In this document: piece after piece, positions 63,050 through 64,000 of the stretch | How the letters are laid out: the number at the start of each line of letters is the position of its first letter | Position numbering within the stretch: the first letter of the stretch is position 1 | Origin: Scedosporium boydii | Lineage: Eukaryota > Ascomycota > Sordariomycetes > Microascales > Microascaceae | Assembly (NCBI GenBank): GCA_002221725.1 | Contig: NJFT01000005.1 | Span: 399,293 to 463,292 of the forward strand | Reading direction: 5' to 3' | DNA length: 64,000 nt | Notes under the pieces: generated by a model | What the model was told of the DNA's origin: nothing | Databases searched by the model: none | Seen by the model: the letters and a program-made list of their open reading frames with translations, nothing else | Made by a program: the position numbers and the translations under genes

Positions 63050-64000
63050 CTACGCTTTCCTCTCTAACTCGCGATCCAACAGCATCCCCGGACTCCCGCC
63101 TCGACTTCCATCCTCCGTAACAACAGCGTCAATGCCATCCACAACAGAAATCTTGCCTCCTTCCTTCCACCTCCACTTCTCCCTCACGGCCTCAGATCCC
63201 TCGCCCGCAATACAGTCAACAATCTTCTCGCCCAGCACCGGGAGGAACTTGTACCCATGTCCACTGTCGCCCGTCGCCACGAAGACGCCCTTCCACGATG
63301 GATGATAGTCGACCAGGAAGTCCCCATCAGGCGTATCGGAGTACCAGCAGATCCTAGAGGCTGTAAACGGCCTGTCATGGATAGCCTTTATGGGGATGAA
63401 CTGCTTCAGCGCACGGCGGAGATCGAGCTCGGCTTCGAGAGGAAGGCCCAGCGAGGGGGAATCGACGAGCGTTTTCGGTGCAGATACTCGTATTGTTGTG
63501 CCAGTCGCATCCGTGCTTCTAGAACCGTTGGGGATGTTCTTAGGCAGGAGGTTCTCCGCGGGTATATCGACGGGGTTAAGATATCCATAGGCGTGCCTCG
63601 CCGCCTTTAGCACCCGATTCCTAGGCGGAATGATGAACAGCCCAGAGCAAAGGTTCAGCACAACAGGCATATCCCCAAGCTTGTCCTGCTCCTCCTCGCT
63701 CAAATCCAAATACGCGAGGACCTGCCCCGTAGCCGTAGCGAGGCCCCTCAGATCAACCAACGTCCCCGTCCAAGCCCCAGCAGCGACAACAACTAACCCC
63801 GCCTCAAGTGTCCTCCCATCGCCAAGCCTGACCCCCTTAACCACCCCCTTCTCATCGTCCCTCAGAAGCCTCTCCGCTGTTCCGCTAACAAACTCCACCC
63901 TTCCAGTCGCCTTCACCTGCTCAAGCAACCACTCCACCCCGCTCGCCGCATCCGCCCACCCCGACGTCCGATTCAAATACCCCCAATCCCCAACCTTCTC
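63050..64000 (-). CDS. FAD-dependent amine oxidase (sarcosine/saccharopine/fructosyl-amine oxidase family), partial
   Basis: The frame is open to the right edge, so the N-terminal part (Rossmann FAD-binding motif) lies outside the window; 316 residues are visible. They match the C-terminal half of DAO/MSOX-type flavoenzymes: VVVAAGAWTGTLVDLRG, RALKQFIPIKAIHDRPFTAS, RICWYSDTPDGDFLVDYHPS, and GVFVATGDSGHGYKFLPVLG. The Cys in RICWYSDTP corresponds to the residue that covalently binds FAD in this family, and the GHGYKFLPVLGEKI loop is characteristic. Substrates in the family include sarcosine, saccharopine, pipecolate and Amadori compounds; which one applies here is not decidable. The end, RELERKA, is not a clear peroxisomal SKL signal. 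Confidence 0.88.
   Translation of the reverse strand, partial: EKVGDWGYLNRTSGWADAASGVEWLLEQVKATGRVEFVSGTAERLLRDDEKGVVKGVRLGDGRTLEAGLVVVAAGAWTGTLVDLRGLATATGQVLAYLDLSEEEQDKLGDMPVVLNLCSGLFIIPPRNRVLKAARHAYGYLNPVDIPAENLLPKNIPNGSRSTDATGTTIRVSAPKTLVDSPSLGLPLEAELDLRRALKQFIPIKAIHDRPFTASRICWYSDTPDGDFLVDYHPSWKGVFVATGDSGHGYKFLPVLGEKIVDCIAGEGSEAVREKWRWKEGGKISVVDGIDAVVTEDGSRGGSPGMLLDRELERKA

Noticed and set aside
1..64000. CRISPR array, transposon, rRNA or integrated virus
   Set aside because: No regularly spaced repeats with spacers, no transposase or reverse transcriptase frames, no terminal repeats, no rRNA-like sequence.

Overview
This is a piece of nuclear genome from a filamentous ascomycete (Pezizomycotina, most likely Sordariomycetes or a close relative). 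Genes are split by short introns (about 56-125 nt, a few longer) with GTRNGT donors and CTAAC-type branch sites. There are no operons, intergenic distances run from 0.4 to 5.5 kb, and the protein set is typical: fungal C2H2 and copper-fist regulators, a 2EXR protein, a fungal PD-(D/E)XK protein and an EFM7 methyltransferase. I find no rRNA, convincing tRNA, CRISPR array, transposon or virus. I support 22 protein genes, ten of them reassembled across introns by hand; the last runs off the right edge.

Layout. 0.7-7 kb: RSC9 (minus) and a divergent five-exon gene whose first half looks like the PH-like fold of meiotic Rec114. 7-16 kb: a nuclear hypothetical with a good TATA box, methionine-R-sulfoxide reductase (minus), an Age2-type Arf-GAP, the small SNARE SFT1 (minus), and an F-box-like Cys-rich protein. 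16-25 kb: YSC84 actin-patch protein convergent with a CNNM/Mam3-type CBS membrane protein, then an intergenic stretch full of a short palindrome, then the PD-(D/E)XK protein. 25-31 kb: D-3-phosphoglycerate dehydrogenase and a two-domain glyoxalase I. 31-35 kb: no recognisable gene. 35-44 kb: a disordered conserved protein, a Roadblock-like protein, a 2EXR protein, and a large C2H2/fungal-specific transcription factor. 44-50 kb: a 5.5 kb gene-free stretch upstream of that factor. 50-64 kb: phytanoyl-CoA-dioxygenase-family protein, EFM7, an RS-rich nuclear protein, a Mac1/GRISEA-type copper-fist factor, an SR140-like U2 snRNP protein, and a partial FAD amine oxidase.

The genes do not form one pathway. 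They are mostly housekeeping: chromatin and transcription (RSC9, C2H2 factor, copper-fist factor), splicing (SR140-like, RS-rich protein), Golgi and actin traffic (AGE2, SFT1, YSC84), and redox or metabolite detoxification (MsrB, glyoxalase I, FAD oxidase). The most unusual signal outside genes is the 9-mer TACGAAGTA and its complement, found at least 11 times, in every case I saw between genes. It is densest beside the PD-(D/E)XK gene, where two copies form a perfect 24-bp palindrome.
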